Shown here: positions 44,581-52,066 of the stretch, one piece after another
How the letters are laid out: every line of letters begins with the position of its first letter
Position numbering within the stretch: position 1 is the first letter of the stretch
Source: Bradyrhizobium hipponense
GTDB lineage: Bacteria > Pseudomonadota > Alphaproteobacteria > Rhizobiales > Xanthobacteraceae
Length of the DNA stretch: 64,000 nucleotides
NCBI RefSeq assembly: GCF_008123965.1
Contig: NZ_VSTH01000047.1
Coordinates: 10,286-74,285 of the forward strand
Direction: 5' to 3'
Program-made: the position numbers and the translations under genes
Notes under the pieces: model-generated
Told to the model about the DNA's origin: nothing
Seen by the model: only the letters and a program-made list of their open reading frames with translations
Databases searched by the model: none

Positions 44581-45024
44581 ATGCCCAGCACTGTCCGCCT
44601 GCACCGCGTTTTGACGACCACCCCAGAGAAAATCTATCGCGCCTTCCTCGAGGCGGACGCGCTTGCGAAATGGCTTCCGCCCAATGGCTTTACCTGCACC
44701 GTGCATCATCTCGAGCCCAAGGTTGGCGGCACATTCAGAATGTCCTTCCGCAATTTTACCACGAGCAACAGCCACGCCTTCGGCGGCGAATATGTCGAGC
44801 TCGTCCCGGGCGAACGGCTGCGCTACACCGACAAATTCGAGGACCCCAATCTGCCCGGCGAAATCCAGGTGACCGTGACGTTGAAGAAAGTATCGGTCGG
44901 CACCGAGCTGGAGGTCACGCAGACCGGCATACCGGACGTGATTCCGCCGGAAGCCTGCTATCTCGGCTGGCAGGAATCGCTGCGGAACCTGGCGCGGCTG
45001 GTCGAGCCCGAGATCAACCAATAG
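44581..45024 (+). CDS. SRPBCC-family (AHSA1-like) protein
   Basis: 147 residues. START-like fold: STVRLHRVLTTTPEKIYRAFLEADALAKWLPPNGF at the N-terminus and GWQESLRNLARLVEPEI at the end, as in AHSA1-domain proteins. Such proteins bind hydrophobic small molecules. GAGG lies 12 bases before ATG 44581. Follows the FAH cluster by 159 bases on the same strand; membership of that pathway is possible. Confidence 0.85.
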   Translation: MPSTVRLHRVLTTTPEKIYRAFLEADALAKWLPPNGFTCTVHHLEPKVGGTFRMSFRNFTTSNSHAFGGEYVELVPGERLRYTDKFEDPNLPGEIQVTVTLKKVSVGTELEVTQTGIPDVIPPEACYLGWQESLRNLARLVEPEINQ

Positions 45025-45056
45025 GCTCTCAGGACGGGCGGCCGCGTATCTCGGGG

Positions 45057-46388
45057 CTACGCGCCCGCCCTCGACTTCAGCCCGCCGGCTGCGGTCCAGC
45101 GGTCCGGGTCCGGGCTGTGCCCGATCAAGGCGAGGCCGTAGGCGATCGATTCGAACTGGTCCCCGGACATCAATCGCTCGTTGCCGAACCGCTCGGCGAA
45201 CAGCTTTCGGACGGCGGGCACGAACGAGGTGCCGCCGGTCAGGAACACCTTCTCCACCTCACGCGCGGTGATGCCGGCCTCGCCAAGTACCTTGTCGACG
45301 GTGGCACCGAGCCGGGCGATATCGTCGGCAATCCAGGCTTCGAAGCTCTTTCGGGCGATGGTCGAGCGAATGTCGACCCCGCCGCCTTTGAAATGGAAGT
45401 CCACCTCATCGCGGGCCGACAGCGCAACCTTGGCGTCGGACACCGCGCGGTACAGCGAAAAGCCGAGGTCGAAATCGACGATGGTGATGAAGTCGTGAAG
45501 CAGGGCCGGCTTCAGTGCGGTGCGCGACAGCTCCCGCAGTTCGCGCAGATCGCCGTTGCTCTTCATCAACGCGAGTTGATGCCAGCGCGCGAGATTGGTG
45601 TAGTGGCTGTTGGGAAGCGGCAGCACCTTGTCGAACGAGCGAAAGCTGGAGCCTTTACCCAGCCGCGGCGACACCACGTGGTCGACAATGCGGTAATCGA
45701 ACGTGTCGCCGGCGATTCCGATGCCGGCATGGCCGAGCGGCTCGGCACGCAAGCTGCCGCCCGCGTGCGAGAAACGCATCACGGAGAAATCGCTGGTGCC
45801 GCCGCCGAAATCGGCAACCAGCACGGTGGCATCGCGTTCGAGCCGGCGGGCGAACGAGAACGCTGCTCCCACAGGCTCGTAGACATAGCGCGCGTGGCCG
45901 GCGCCGAGGCGTTCGAACGCGGCGCGATAACGCTGCATCGCCAGCTCTTCGTCCGGATTGCCGCCGGCGAAGCGCACGGGACGGCCGACCGTGATGTTCG
46001 ACGCCTCGAAGCCGAACCTGTCGCCACCATGGCGCGCCAGCGTGCGCAGGAAGGCCGCCAGAAGATCCTCGAAGCTGTAGCGCTGCCGGAACACCTGGGT
46101 GGAATTGAAGCTGGCACTTCCAGCGAAGGTCTTGAACGACTGCAGGAAGCGGTTGACGTGGCGTCCTTCGAGAAATTGTTCGATCGCCCACGGGCCGCCT
46201 TCAGCCTGGGCTCCGGCTCCCGGACGGTCCTCCCAGAAGCACAGGGCCGATACGTAAACGCTGTGCCGTTGTCCGCCATGATCGAAGCGGATGGCCTCGA
46301 CCCGGCGATCGTCCGCCGCGAGCGCGACGACCGTATTGCTGGTCCCAAAATCGATGCCGATCGAGACGGCGGGCGAGGCGCTCGACAT
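45057..46388 (-). CDS. Hsp70-family protein, YegD-like
   Basis: 443 residues, i.e. the actin-like ATPase domain only, no full substrate-binding domain. Phosphate motifs IGIDFGTSNTVVALA (N-terminus), VADFGGGTSDFSVM (about 190) and VFLTGGTSFVPAVR (about 382). YegD of E. coli has about the same length and unknown function. It has no DnaJ or GrpE partner nearby. Transcribed leftward behind the XRE/DUF2975 pair but with a 141-base gap. Confidence 0.9.
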   Translation of the reverse strand: MSSASPAVSIGIDFGTSNTVVALAADDRRVEAIRFDHGGQRHSVYVSALCFWEDRPGAGAQAEGGPWAIEQFLEGRHVNRFLQSFKTFAGSASFNSTQVFRQRYSFEDLLAAFLRTLARHGGDRFGFEASNITVGRPVRFAGGNPDEELAMQRYRAAFERLGAGHARYVYEPVGAAFSFARRLERDATVLVADFGGGTSDFSVMRFSHAGGSLRAEPLGHAGIGIAGDTFDYRIVDHVVSPRLGKGSSFRSFDKVLPLPNSHYTNLARWHQLALMKSNGDLRELRELSRTALKPALLHDFITIVDFDLGFSLYRAVSDAKVALSARDEVDFHFKGGGVDIRSTIARKSFEAWIADDIARLGATVDKVLGEAGITAREVEKVFLTGGTSFVPAVRKLFAERFGNERLMSGDQFESIAYGLALIGHSPDPDRWTAAGGLKSRAGA

Positions 46389-46529
46389 GAACCACTCTGG
46401 CAGATGATTGGAAAAGGGGGCAGACCACTAGCGGCTTTGCATTGCCCTGCCAAGACCCCGTCGAACTGCGGAGCGGTCGAACTTCGCGGCCAACCGCCGG
46501 CTCGCAAGGGAACTAACCAACCCCACGCA

Positions 46530-46772
46530 TCAGCTCCCCTCGCCGGCCTCGCCTTCGCCGACCTCGTCACCCCCGACATATTCCAGGATATCTCCGGGCT
46601 GGCAGTCGAGCTCGCGGCAGATCGCGGCCAAGGTCGAGAACCGCATCGCCCTCGCCTTGCCCGTTTTCAGGATCGACAGGTTCTGAATGGAAATGCCGAT
46701 CGCATCAGCGAGGTCCCCGAGGCGACGCTTCCGCTTCGCGAGCATGACATCGAGGTTCACCACGATGGGCAC
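46530..46772 (-). CDS. XRE-type HTH regulator (YozG-like, 80 aa)
   Basis: GTG 46772 with AGGTGAT upstream. MPIVVNLDVMLAKRKRRLGDLADAIGISIQNLSILKTGKARAMRFSTLAAICRELDCQPGDILEY is a complete Cro/C1 helix-turn-helix of the short family paired with DUF2975 membrane proteins. An acidic tail follows. Starts 11 bases after the DUF2975 stop, so the two are one operon and probably act together, the membrane partner perhaps controlling the regulator. Confidence 0.9.
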   Translation of the reverse strand: MPIVVNLDVMLAKRKRRLGDLADAIGISIQNLSILKTGKARAMRFSTLAAICRELDCQPGDILEYVGGDEVGEGEAGEGS

Positions 46773-46783
46773 CAGCGATCACC

Positions 46784-47350
46784 TCAGATCGTCAGCTCGT
46801 TTTCGGACTGCAGCAGGATGGCTTGCTCGATGACGAATTTGAGCGCCATCAGGAACACGCCACCTGCAATCGTGCCGACGTCGATATTGTAGGTTGGCAG
46901 GTGGAACTTGACGTCGCCGATCTCATACAAGGCGTAGGCCACCGCGTTGCTGGTGATCACGTCGACGAACGGCCATATCACCAGAATGATCGCCATCCAC
47001 CACACGCCCTGGAGGGTTTCGGAGACGAAGATACGACCGCGCGCGAATCGATGCACCATGCGGTGAAGGATGCCGATCAACACGGCGAAGAACGAGAGCT
47101 GAAGCGTAAACAGCGTCCAGAACAGCAGCTTGCCTGGAAGCGACATGTGAAGGGGGTTGGCGACGATCCCGGCACACGGCGCCTGGTCGGGGCTGAGGCT
47201 CGCCGCAATCGCAGCCGACGCCGTCGTGTTCGCCCGATAGGCGAGCCATACCATCACCGGCAAGGCCGCCCAGATCGCCCAGAAGGCAAGATCAAGCCGG
47301 CGAAACCAGCGTTGCCGGGCTTCGCGAACCGATTTTCCCACCATCGTCAT
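46784..47350 (-). CDS. DUF2975 membrane protein
   Basis: 188 residues from ATG 47350 (GGAG nine bases upstream). Four hydrophobic segments: about 20-40, 70-95, 110-130 and 145-170, with RIFVSETLQGVWWMAIILVIWPFVDVI near the third. This topology and the following XRE gene match the DUF2975-HTH pair widespread in bacteria. Function unknown. Confidence 0.85.
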   Translation of the reverse strand: MTMVGKSVREARQRWFRRLDLAFWAIWAALPVMVWLAYRANTTASAAIAASLSPDQAPCAGIVANPLHMSLPGKLLFWTLFTLQLSFFAVLIGILHRMVHRFARGRIFVSETLQGVWWMAIILVIWPFVDVITSNAVAYALYEIGDVKFHLPTYNIDVGTIAGGVFLMALKFVIEQAILLQSENELTI

Positions 47351-47490
47351 TCTGAATGTCTCCGCCGATCCCGCCCACGGGGCGAGCGGCCAATATGCAC
47401 GTTGTCGTGCTTGACTCAACTCTAAACGCTATTTATTGATCGTTTATCATGAAATATTTCATGATCATTGGAATAATATGGAGCCAGCGC

Positions 47491-47886
47491 ATGCGTTCCC
47501 ATCTCGCGCGTCACCTGCTTGCCGCGTTGTTGTCGATCGCGCCCCTTGGAAATGCCGAGGCGGCAAAGGCCGTTGATGCCGCCGGTGTCTGGCTGACCCA
47601 GTCTGGCGACGCGAAGATCAAGGTCAGCCATTGCGGCACCGCGCTTTGCGGGCGCGTCGTCTGGCTGAAAGAACCACTCGACAAGAAGACGGGAAAGCCG
47701 CAGCTCGACGACCGCAATGCAGACCCGGCGCTGCGTGGCCGGCGGATCATCGGGATCTCCCTGTTCATCAACATGCAGGCGGCCGGCCCCAACAAATGGT
47801 CTGGCAAGATCTACAATGCCGACGATGGCAAGACCTATGCGAGCACCGTGACCTTGGTGCCGTCCGGCAATCTCAGCGTCCAGTGA
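47491..47886 (+). CDS. DUF2147 secreted protein, truncated by an in-frame TGA
   Basis: Signal peptide MRSHLARHLLAALLSIAPLGNAEA, then AGVWLTQSGDAKIKVSHCGTALCGRVVWL, the DUF2147 signature. The frame stops at TGA (47884-47886) after ..NLSVQ, but continues in the same frame for 13 sense codons, CVGTLCAGEDWTR, to TGA 47926-47928. This is just the conserved C-terminal end of the family (..V-x-G-C-x-x-x-x-C-x-G-x-x-W-T-R), with TGA replacing the expected Gly codon GGA. ATG 47491 with GGAG upstream is preferred to 47449. Likely periplasmic; function unknown. Confidence 0.8.
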   Translation: MRSHLARHLLAALLSIAPLGNAEAAKAVDAAGVWLTQSGDAKIKVSHCGTALCGRVVWLKEPLDKKTGKPQLDDRNADPALRGRRIIGISLFINMQAAGPNKWSGKIYNADDGKTYASTVTLVPSGNLSVQ

Positions 47887-47956
47887 TGCGTGGGAACCCT
47901 CTGCGCGGGCGAAGACTGGACGCGGTGAGGGGCGAAAGCCGGCCGTGGAATGACAG

Positions 47957-47980
47957 GGCCGCCAGGATCGGCGGCCTTTT
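47957..47980 (+). terminator. Intrinsic terminator after the DUF2147 gene
   Basis: GGCCGCC-AGGATC-GGCGGCC followed by TTTT, 28 bases after the second in-frame stop. It separates this gene from the oxalate operator at 48031. Confidence 0.8.
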
Positions 47981-48030
47981 GCTGCAATGCAATACGTCGC
48001 ATGCTGCTATGCAATGGCATGCATGGACAG

Positions 48031-48047
48031 TGGCATCTGGTATACAT
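48031..48047. promoter_or_regulatory. GntR-type operator, copy 3 (oxlT1 leader)
   Basis: TGGCAT-CTGGT-ATACAT. The left half and centre match copies at 31067 and 31148; the right half is degenerate (ATACAT for ATRCCA). It lies 57 bases before the 45-codon ORF and about 440 bases before oxlT1. A nearby ATGGCATGCAT (48014-48024) could be a further half-site. Confidence 0.65.
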
Positions 48048-48103
48048 AGATTGCCCCTTGAAATGAGACAGCAATGCTGACCGTCTCAAGAAAGGGAATT
48101 CCG

Positions 48104-48241
48104 ATGTCCAAGACCGCTTCCGTCGCTCTCGCCCCCTCCTCCTCGCTGTTCGCCCGTTTTATGGCCGCGGTGGACCGCCTCCTGATGGCGAGCGCCGAGA
48201 TCTCGAATCACAATGGCGACCTGCCCCGCTTCGGCCTGTAA
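48104..48241 (+). CDS. Leader small ORF of oxlT1 (45 aa)
   Basis: ATG 48104 with AAGGGAA nine bases upstream; MSKTASVALAPSSSLFARFM..DRLLMASAEISNHNGDLPRFGL. The ending ..AEI..NGDLPRFGL recalls small orphan proteins of Bradyrhizobium. One amphipathic helix is likely (about 13-35). It is placed between an oxalate operator and a strong terminator, ahead of oxlT1, so its message may be made whenever the regulon is induced. Function unknown; not detected by length-filtered gene calls. Confidence 0.6.
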   Translation: MSKTASVALAPSSSLFARFMAAVDRLLMASAEISNHNGDLPRFGL

Positions 48242-48312
48242 CCAGCGCTTCCTGCACCGCAAGCGCGGTACGCCGCGCCGATTTCAAAATCGTCCACATA
48301 CGACTTTTGGTG

Positions 48313-48345
48313 AATGGCCCCGCACGACGGGGCCATTTCTATTTG
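48313..48345 (+). terminator. Intrinsic terminator or attenuator between the small ORF and oxlT1
   Basis: AATGGCCCCG-CACGA-CGGGGCCATT, perfect 10-bp stem, then TCTATTTG. It follows the 45-codon ORF by 72 bases and precedes oxlT1 by about 145. If oxlT1 shares the operator-controlled promoter this would attenuate it; otherwise oxlT1 needs its own promoter after 48345. Confidence 0.85.
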
Positions 48346-48488
48346 CGTTGTCCCGAGTCAGAGCCGCAACCAGAAGGCCTGCGGCATTTGCGCACGGTGG
48401 CCGGACCAGCGCTTGTACCTTGGCATAATGAATACAAGAATGCCGTTCCAGCGCTCGCAGAAAAATGAGAGGCGCCACGGGAGGCTTT

Positions 48489-49775
48489 ATGACGGACATG
48501 GTGCAAGCAACGGCCCCTACCGCCACGCGCGTCAGCGACACGTATCGCTGGGCGCAACTGGCGGTCGGTGTAGCGGCGATGGTGATGATCGCCAACTATC
48601 AATACGGCTGGACGTTCTTCGTCCCCGACATCCAGAAGAAGTTTGGCTGGGATCGCGCCTCGATCCAGTGGGCCTTTACGTTGTTCGTGCTGTTCGAGAC
48701 CTGGCTCGTGCCGATCGAAGGATGGTTCGTCGATAAATACGGCCCGCGCGTCGTCGTGCTCATCGGCGGCATCCTTTGCGCCATCGGCTGGGCGATCAAT
48801 GCGGAAGCGACGTCCCTCAACGGCTATTATCTCGGCATGATCATCGCCGGCATCGGCGCAGGTGGCGTCTACGGCACCTGCGTCGGCAACGCGCTGAAAT
48901 GGTTTCCCGACAAGCGCGGCCTGGCTGCCGGCATCACGGCCGCAGGTTTCGGCGCAGGCTCGGCACTGACGGTCGCGCCGATCCAGGCGATGATCAAGGA
49001 CAGTGGATTCCAGGCCACGTTCCTCTATTTCGGCCTCGGACAAGGCATCATCGTCGCGATTCTTGCCTTCTTCCTGATTGCACCGAAAGCCGGACAAACG
49101 CCTCCCGCCGTGCAGAACGCGACGCTGCAGCAGACGCGCCGCAACTACCAGCCGACCGAGGTGCTGCGTCAGCCGATCTTCTGGCTGATGTACTTCATGT
49201 TCGTGATCGTCGGCGCGGGCGGCTTGATGGTGACGGCGAATCTGAAGCCGATCGCGGTCGACTGGAAGGTCGATGCCATCCCGGTCACGCTGATCGGCAT
49301 GACCATGACGGCGGTGACGTTCGCAGCGACCATCGACCGGGTGCTGAACGGCCTGACGCGGCCGTTCTTCGGCTGGATCTCCGACAATATCGGCCGCGAG
49401 AACACGATGTTCATCGCCTTCGGCCTGGAAGGCATCGGCATCTGGATGCTCTACCTCTGGGGCCACGACCCGATCTGGTTCGTGATCCTGTCGGGCTTCG
49501 TGTTCTTCGCCTGGGGTGAGATCTACTCGCTGTTCCCCTCGACCTGCACCGACACCTTCGGCGCGAAATTCGCGACCACCAATGCGGGCCTGCTCTACAC
49601 CGCAAAGGGCACCGCCGCGCTGCTCGTTCCGGTCGCAAACCTGATGCAGCAGGGCTCGGGTCATTGGGACAACGTGTTCATGATCGCGGCCGGCGCCAAC
49701 ATCCTGGCTTCGCTGCTCGCGATCGCGGTGCTGAAACCCTGGCGCAAGATCGTGGTCGCCCAATCGACCGTCTGA
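48489..49775 (+). CDS. oxlT: OxlT-like oxalate/formate antiporter, paralogue 1
   Basis: 428 residues, MFS with 12 predicted helices and no signal peptide. Highly typical OxlT blocks: QYGWTFFVPDIQKKFGW, FVDKYGPR, GNALKWFPDKRGLAAG. The two charged residues that bind oxalate in Oxalobacter OxlT (R272, K355) have counterparts at R284 in TIDRVLNG and K373 in LYTAKGTA. GGGAGG precedes ATG 48489. Exchange of oxalate for formate both imports carbon and, with decarboxylation, creates a proton gradient. Ends in an intrinsic terminator. Confidence 0.92.
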   Translation: MTDMVQATAPTATRVSDTYRWAQLAVGVAAMVMIANYQYGWTFFVPDIQKKFGWDRASIQWAFTLFVLFETWLVPIEGWFVDKYGPRVVVLIGGILCAIGWAINAEATSLNGYYLGMIIAGIGAGGVYGTCVGNALKWFPDKRGLAAGITAAGFGAGSALTVAPIQAMIKDSGFQATFLYFGLGQGIIVAILAFFLIAPKAGQTPPAVQNATLQQTRRNYQPTEVLRQPIFWLMYFMFVIVGAGGLMVTANLKPIAVDWKVDAIPVTLIGMTMTAVTFAATIDRVLNGLTRPFFGWISDNIGRENTMFIAFGLEGIGIWMLYLWGHDPIWFVILSGFVFFAWGEIYSLFPSTCTDTFGAKFATTNAGLLYTAKGTAALLVPVANLMQQGSGHWDNVFMIAAGANILASLLAIAVLKPWRKIVVAQSTV

Positions 49776-49804
49776 CGCGTATCACCAGCGCTGTCTCGCA
49801 CATG

Positions 49805-49832
49805 ACGCCCGGCCTCACGGCCGGGCGTTTTT
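49805..49832 (+). terminator. Intrinsic terminator of oxlT1
   Basis: ACGCCCGGCC-TCAC-GGCCGGGCGT followed by TTTT, 29 bases after the oxlT1 stop. So oxlT2 must have a promoter of its own, which agrees with the operator at 49919. Confidence 0.93.
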
Positions 49833-49918
49833 CGTTTGGCGCGACGCTCTCTCAATTCTCTTAAACCGAACGGAACCGAGCACTTTCTTGCATCGGGCCG
49901 CAGATAAATCTTGCATTC

Positions 49919-49935
49919 TGGAATATGGTATACCA
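49919..49935. promoter_or_regulatory. GntR-type operator, copy 4 (oxlT2)
   Basis: TGGAAT-ATGGT-ATACCA, one mismatch between arms (A for C at position 4). It lies 100 bases before oxlT2. The inner TGGTATACCA is itself a perfect 10-bp palindrome, typical of FCD-type GntR targets. Confidence 0.72.
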
Positions 49936-50035
49936 AGGTCCCCGAGCGCTTGCGACGATAAGCCACAATATTTGCGACACTAGGTCATCTTGCCAGAAGT
50001 GCTCGCGACCAAACAGGCGCCTTGGGAGGTTGTTG

Positions 50036-51358
50036 ATGATTTCCAGCACGGACGGCGCCGTGACCGCTGCGCCCCTTCGAACCGGTTTCCGTTGGCTTCA
50101 GCTCGGCATGGGCATCGTCTGCATGGCGATGATTGCCAACCTGCAATATGGCTGGACGCTGTTCGTCGATCCGATCGATGCGGCCCACCATTGGGGACGC
50201 GCCGCAATCCAGCTCGCTTTCACCGTCTTCGTCGTCACCGAGACCTGGCTGGTGCCGATCGAAGCCTGGTTCGTCGACAAATACGGCCCGCGCATCGTCA
50301 TCATGTTCGGCGGCGTCATGATCGCGCTGTCCTGGATTCTCAATTCCTATGCAGACTCGCTCACGCTGCTCTACGCGGCCGCAATCATCGGCGGCATGGG
50401 CGCAGGCGCCGTCTACGGCACCTGCGTCGGCAACGCGCTGAAATGGTTTCCGGATCGCCGCGGCCTCGCCGCCGGCGCGACTGCCGCAGGCTTTGGCGCA
50501 GGCGCCGCAATCACCGTGGTGCCGATCGCCGGCATGATTGTCGCCAGCGGCTATCAGAGCGCGTTCTTCACCTTTGGCATCGGCCAAGGCCTGATCGTGT
50601 TCGTGCTCGCTTTCTTCATCCAGCCGCCGCGGCTCGCGATCCCGCCCAAGAAGAAGCAGCTCAATCTGCCGCAGACCAAGATCGACTTCACGCCGCCGCA
50701 GGTGCTGCGCACCCCTATTTTCTGGGCGATGTATCTGGTCTTCGTCATGGTCGCCTCCGGCGGTCTGATGACCGCGGCACAGATCGCGCCGATCGCGCAT
50801 GACTTCAAGATCGCCAACACACCGGTGACGCTGGCAGGCTTTCAGATGGCGGCGCTGACCTTTGCGATCTCGCTCGACCGCATCTTCGACGGCTTCGGCC
50901 GGCCGTTCTTCGGCTGGGTCTCCGACACGATCGGCCGCGAGCACACCATGTTCATCGCCTTCGGCACGGCCGCGCTGATGCTGCTGGCGCTATCGACCTA
51001 CGGTCACGTTCCGATCGTTTTCGTGCTCGCGACCGCAATTTACTTCGGCGTGTTCGGCGAGATCTACTCGCTGTTCCCCGCTACCTGCGGCGACACCTTC
51101 GGCTCGAAATACGCGACCACCAACAACGGCATGCTCTACACCGCGAAGGGCACCGCTTCGCTCCTGGTCCCGCTGGCGAGCGTGATCTCGGCCGCCTATG
51201 GCTGGAAAGCCGTGTTCGTTGTGGCGGTCGCGCTGAACGCGACGGCAGCGCTGATGGCGCTGTTCGTCATCAAGCCGCTGCGCCGCTCCTTCATCCTCGG
51301 CAAGGAAGCCGAACGCGCCAGCCCCGCGACGGGCAACGCCAAGACCGAGACGGCGTAG
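50036..51358 (+). CDS. OxlT-like oxalate/formate antiporter, paralogue 2
   Basis: 440 residues, MFS, about 12 helices, clearly paralogous to oxlT1 (shared QYGWT, FVDKYGPR, GTCVGNALKWFPD, LYTAKGTA). Charged pair conserved as R282 in SLDRIFDG and K371 in LYTAKGTA. ATG 50036 follows GGGAGG; a longer frame to 49925 overlaps the operator and is rejected. The C-terminal tail is longer (..LGKEAERASPATGNAKTETA). Own operator and own terminator, so expression may differ from paralogue 1. Oxalate, formate or a related dicarboxylate are candidate substrates. Confidence 0.9.
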   Translation: MISSTDGAVTAAPLRTGFRWLQLGMGIVCMAMIANLQYGWTLFVDPIDAAHHWGRAAIQLAFTVFVVTETWLVPIEAWFVDKYGPRIVIMFGGVMIALSWILNSYADSLTLLYAAAIIGGMGAGAVYGTCVGNALKWFPDRRGLAAGATAAGFGAGAAITVVPIAGMIVASGYQSAFFTFGIGQGLIVFVLAFFIQPPRLAIPPKKKQLNLPQTKIDFTPPQVLRTPIFWAMYLVFVMVASGGLMTAAQIAPIAHDFKIANTPVTLAGFQMAALTFAISLDRIFDGFGRPFFGWVSDTIGREHTMFIAFGTAALMLLALSTYGHVPIVFVLATAIYFGVFGEIYSLFPATCGDTFGSKYATTNNGMLYTAKGTASLLVPLASVISAAYGWKAVFVVAVALNATAALMALFVIKPLRRSFILGKEAERASPATGNAKTETA

Positions 51359-51384
51359 CGGCCACAGGCCTTTGCACAGTTGAA

Positions 51385-51418
51385 AAAAGGGGCGCAGCAA
51401 TGCGCCCCTTTTGTTTTG
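51385..51418 (+). terminator. Intrinsic terminator of oxlT2
   Basis: AAAAGGGGCGCA-GCAA-TGCGCCCCTTTT then GTTTT. The A-tract and T-tract make it usable in both directions, though no convergent gene is present. Confidence 0.93.
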
Positions 51419-51489
51419 GGACTGGCGATAAACGTCAGCATTCCTGCCGGAAGATTTTTTCGGATCAACCAAATCCAGCGCTTGACGAT

Positions 51490-51506
51490 TGGCATTATGT
51501 ATACCA
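51490..51506. promoter_or_regulatory. GntR-type operator, copy 5 (CBS gene)
   Basis: TGGCAT-TATGT-ATACCA. Arms pair except A/G wobble at one step. It lies 35 bases before the CBS-protein ATG, close enough to cover the -10 region and the transcription start, consistent with repression. Confidence 0.72.
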
Positions 51507-51541
51507 CACTCCCTCGCATCATTTCACCCAGGGAGGTTGCA

Positions 51542-51967
51542 ATGCTGGTCGGAGACATTCTGCGCAAGAAGACGCCGCGCGTTGTCACGGTGCGAATGAA
51601 CGAAACGGTGGGTATCGCCGCCAAGCTGATGCGCGCCAACAACATCAGCGCGCTGGTGGTCAAGGACGTGGTCCGCTCGGAAGGAAACACCGCCGTCGGC
51701 ATGTTCACCGAGCGCGACGTGGTGCGCGCCGTCGCCGAGCACGGCGCGGGCGCCGTCAACGTCAAGGTCTCGCAGCTCGTCTCGGTACAGCAACTCGTCT
51801 CCTGCACCTCAAGCGACACGATCGAGCACGTCCGGCACTTGATGAACCGGAATCACATCCGCCATCTGCCGGTGATCGACGATTACAGCCTCGTCTCCGT
51901 CATCAGCATGCGCGACATCGCCGCTGCCATGGACGAAGCGATCAACGGCACTCCGCAAGCAGCCTAA
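51542..51967 (+). CDS. Two-CBS-domain protein of the oxalate regulon
   Basis: 141 residues consisting of one CBS pair: first domain about 5-68 (ALVVKDVVRSEGNTAVGMFTERDVVRAVAEHG), second about 78-136 (LMNRNHIRHLPVIDDYSLVSVISMRDI). Such stand-alone Bateman modules bind adenosyl ligands (AMP, ATP, NAD, CoA esters). GGGAGG precedes ATG 51542. With the operator 35 bases upstream it is part of the oxalate regulon; it may sense energy or CoA state and act on a partner. Panel panE-like gene follows after 99 bases. Confidence 0.88.
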   Translation: MLVGDILRKKTPRVVTVRMNETVGIAAKLMRANNISALVVKDVVRSEGNTAVGMFTERDVVRAVAEHGAGAVNVKVSQLVSVQQLVSCTSSDTIEHVRHLMNRNHIRHLPVIDDYSLVSVISMRDIAAAMDEAINGTPQAA

Positions 51968-52066
51968 GCGGCAAGACCTTCCCCTGCGACTGCCGGCCCC
52001 GACTCGGATTCTTCCGAGCCGGACCGGAGCTTTCGTCCCCAAAATCCGGTCTCTCGCGAGGATTTC

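Noticed and set aside
47884..47886. Selenocysteine at the in-frame TGA of the DUF2147 gene
   Set aside because: No SECIS-like hairpin was found directly downstream, the replaced residue would be glycine, not cysteine, and no selenoprotein genes are seen.
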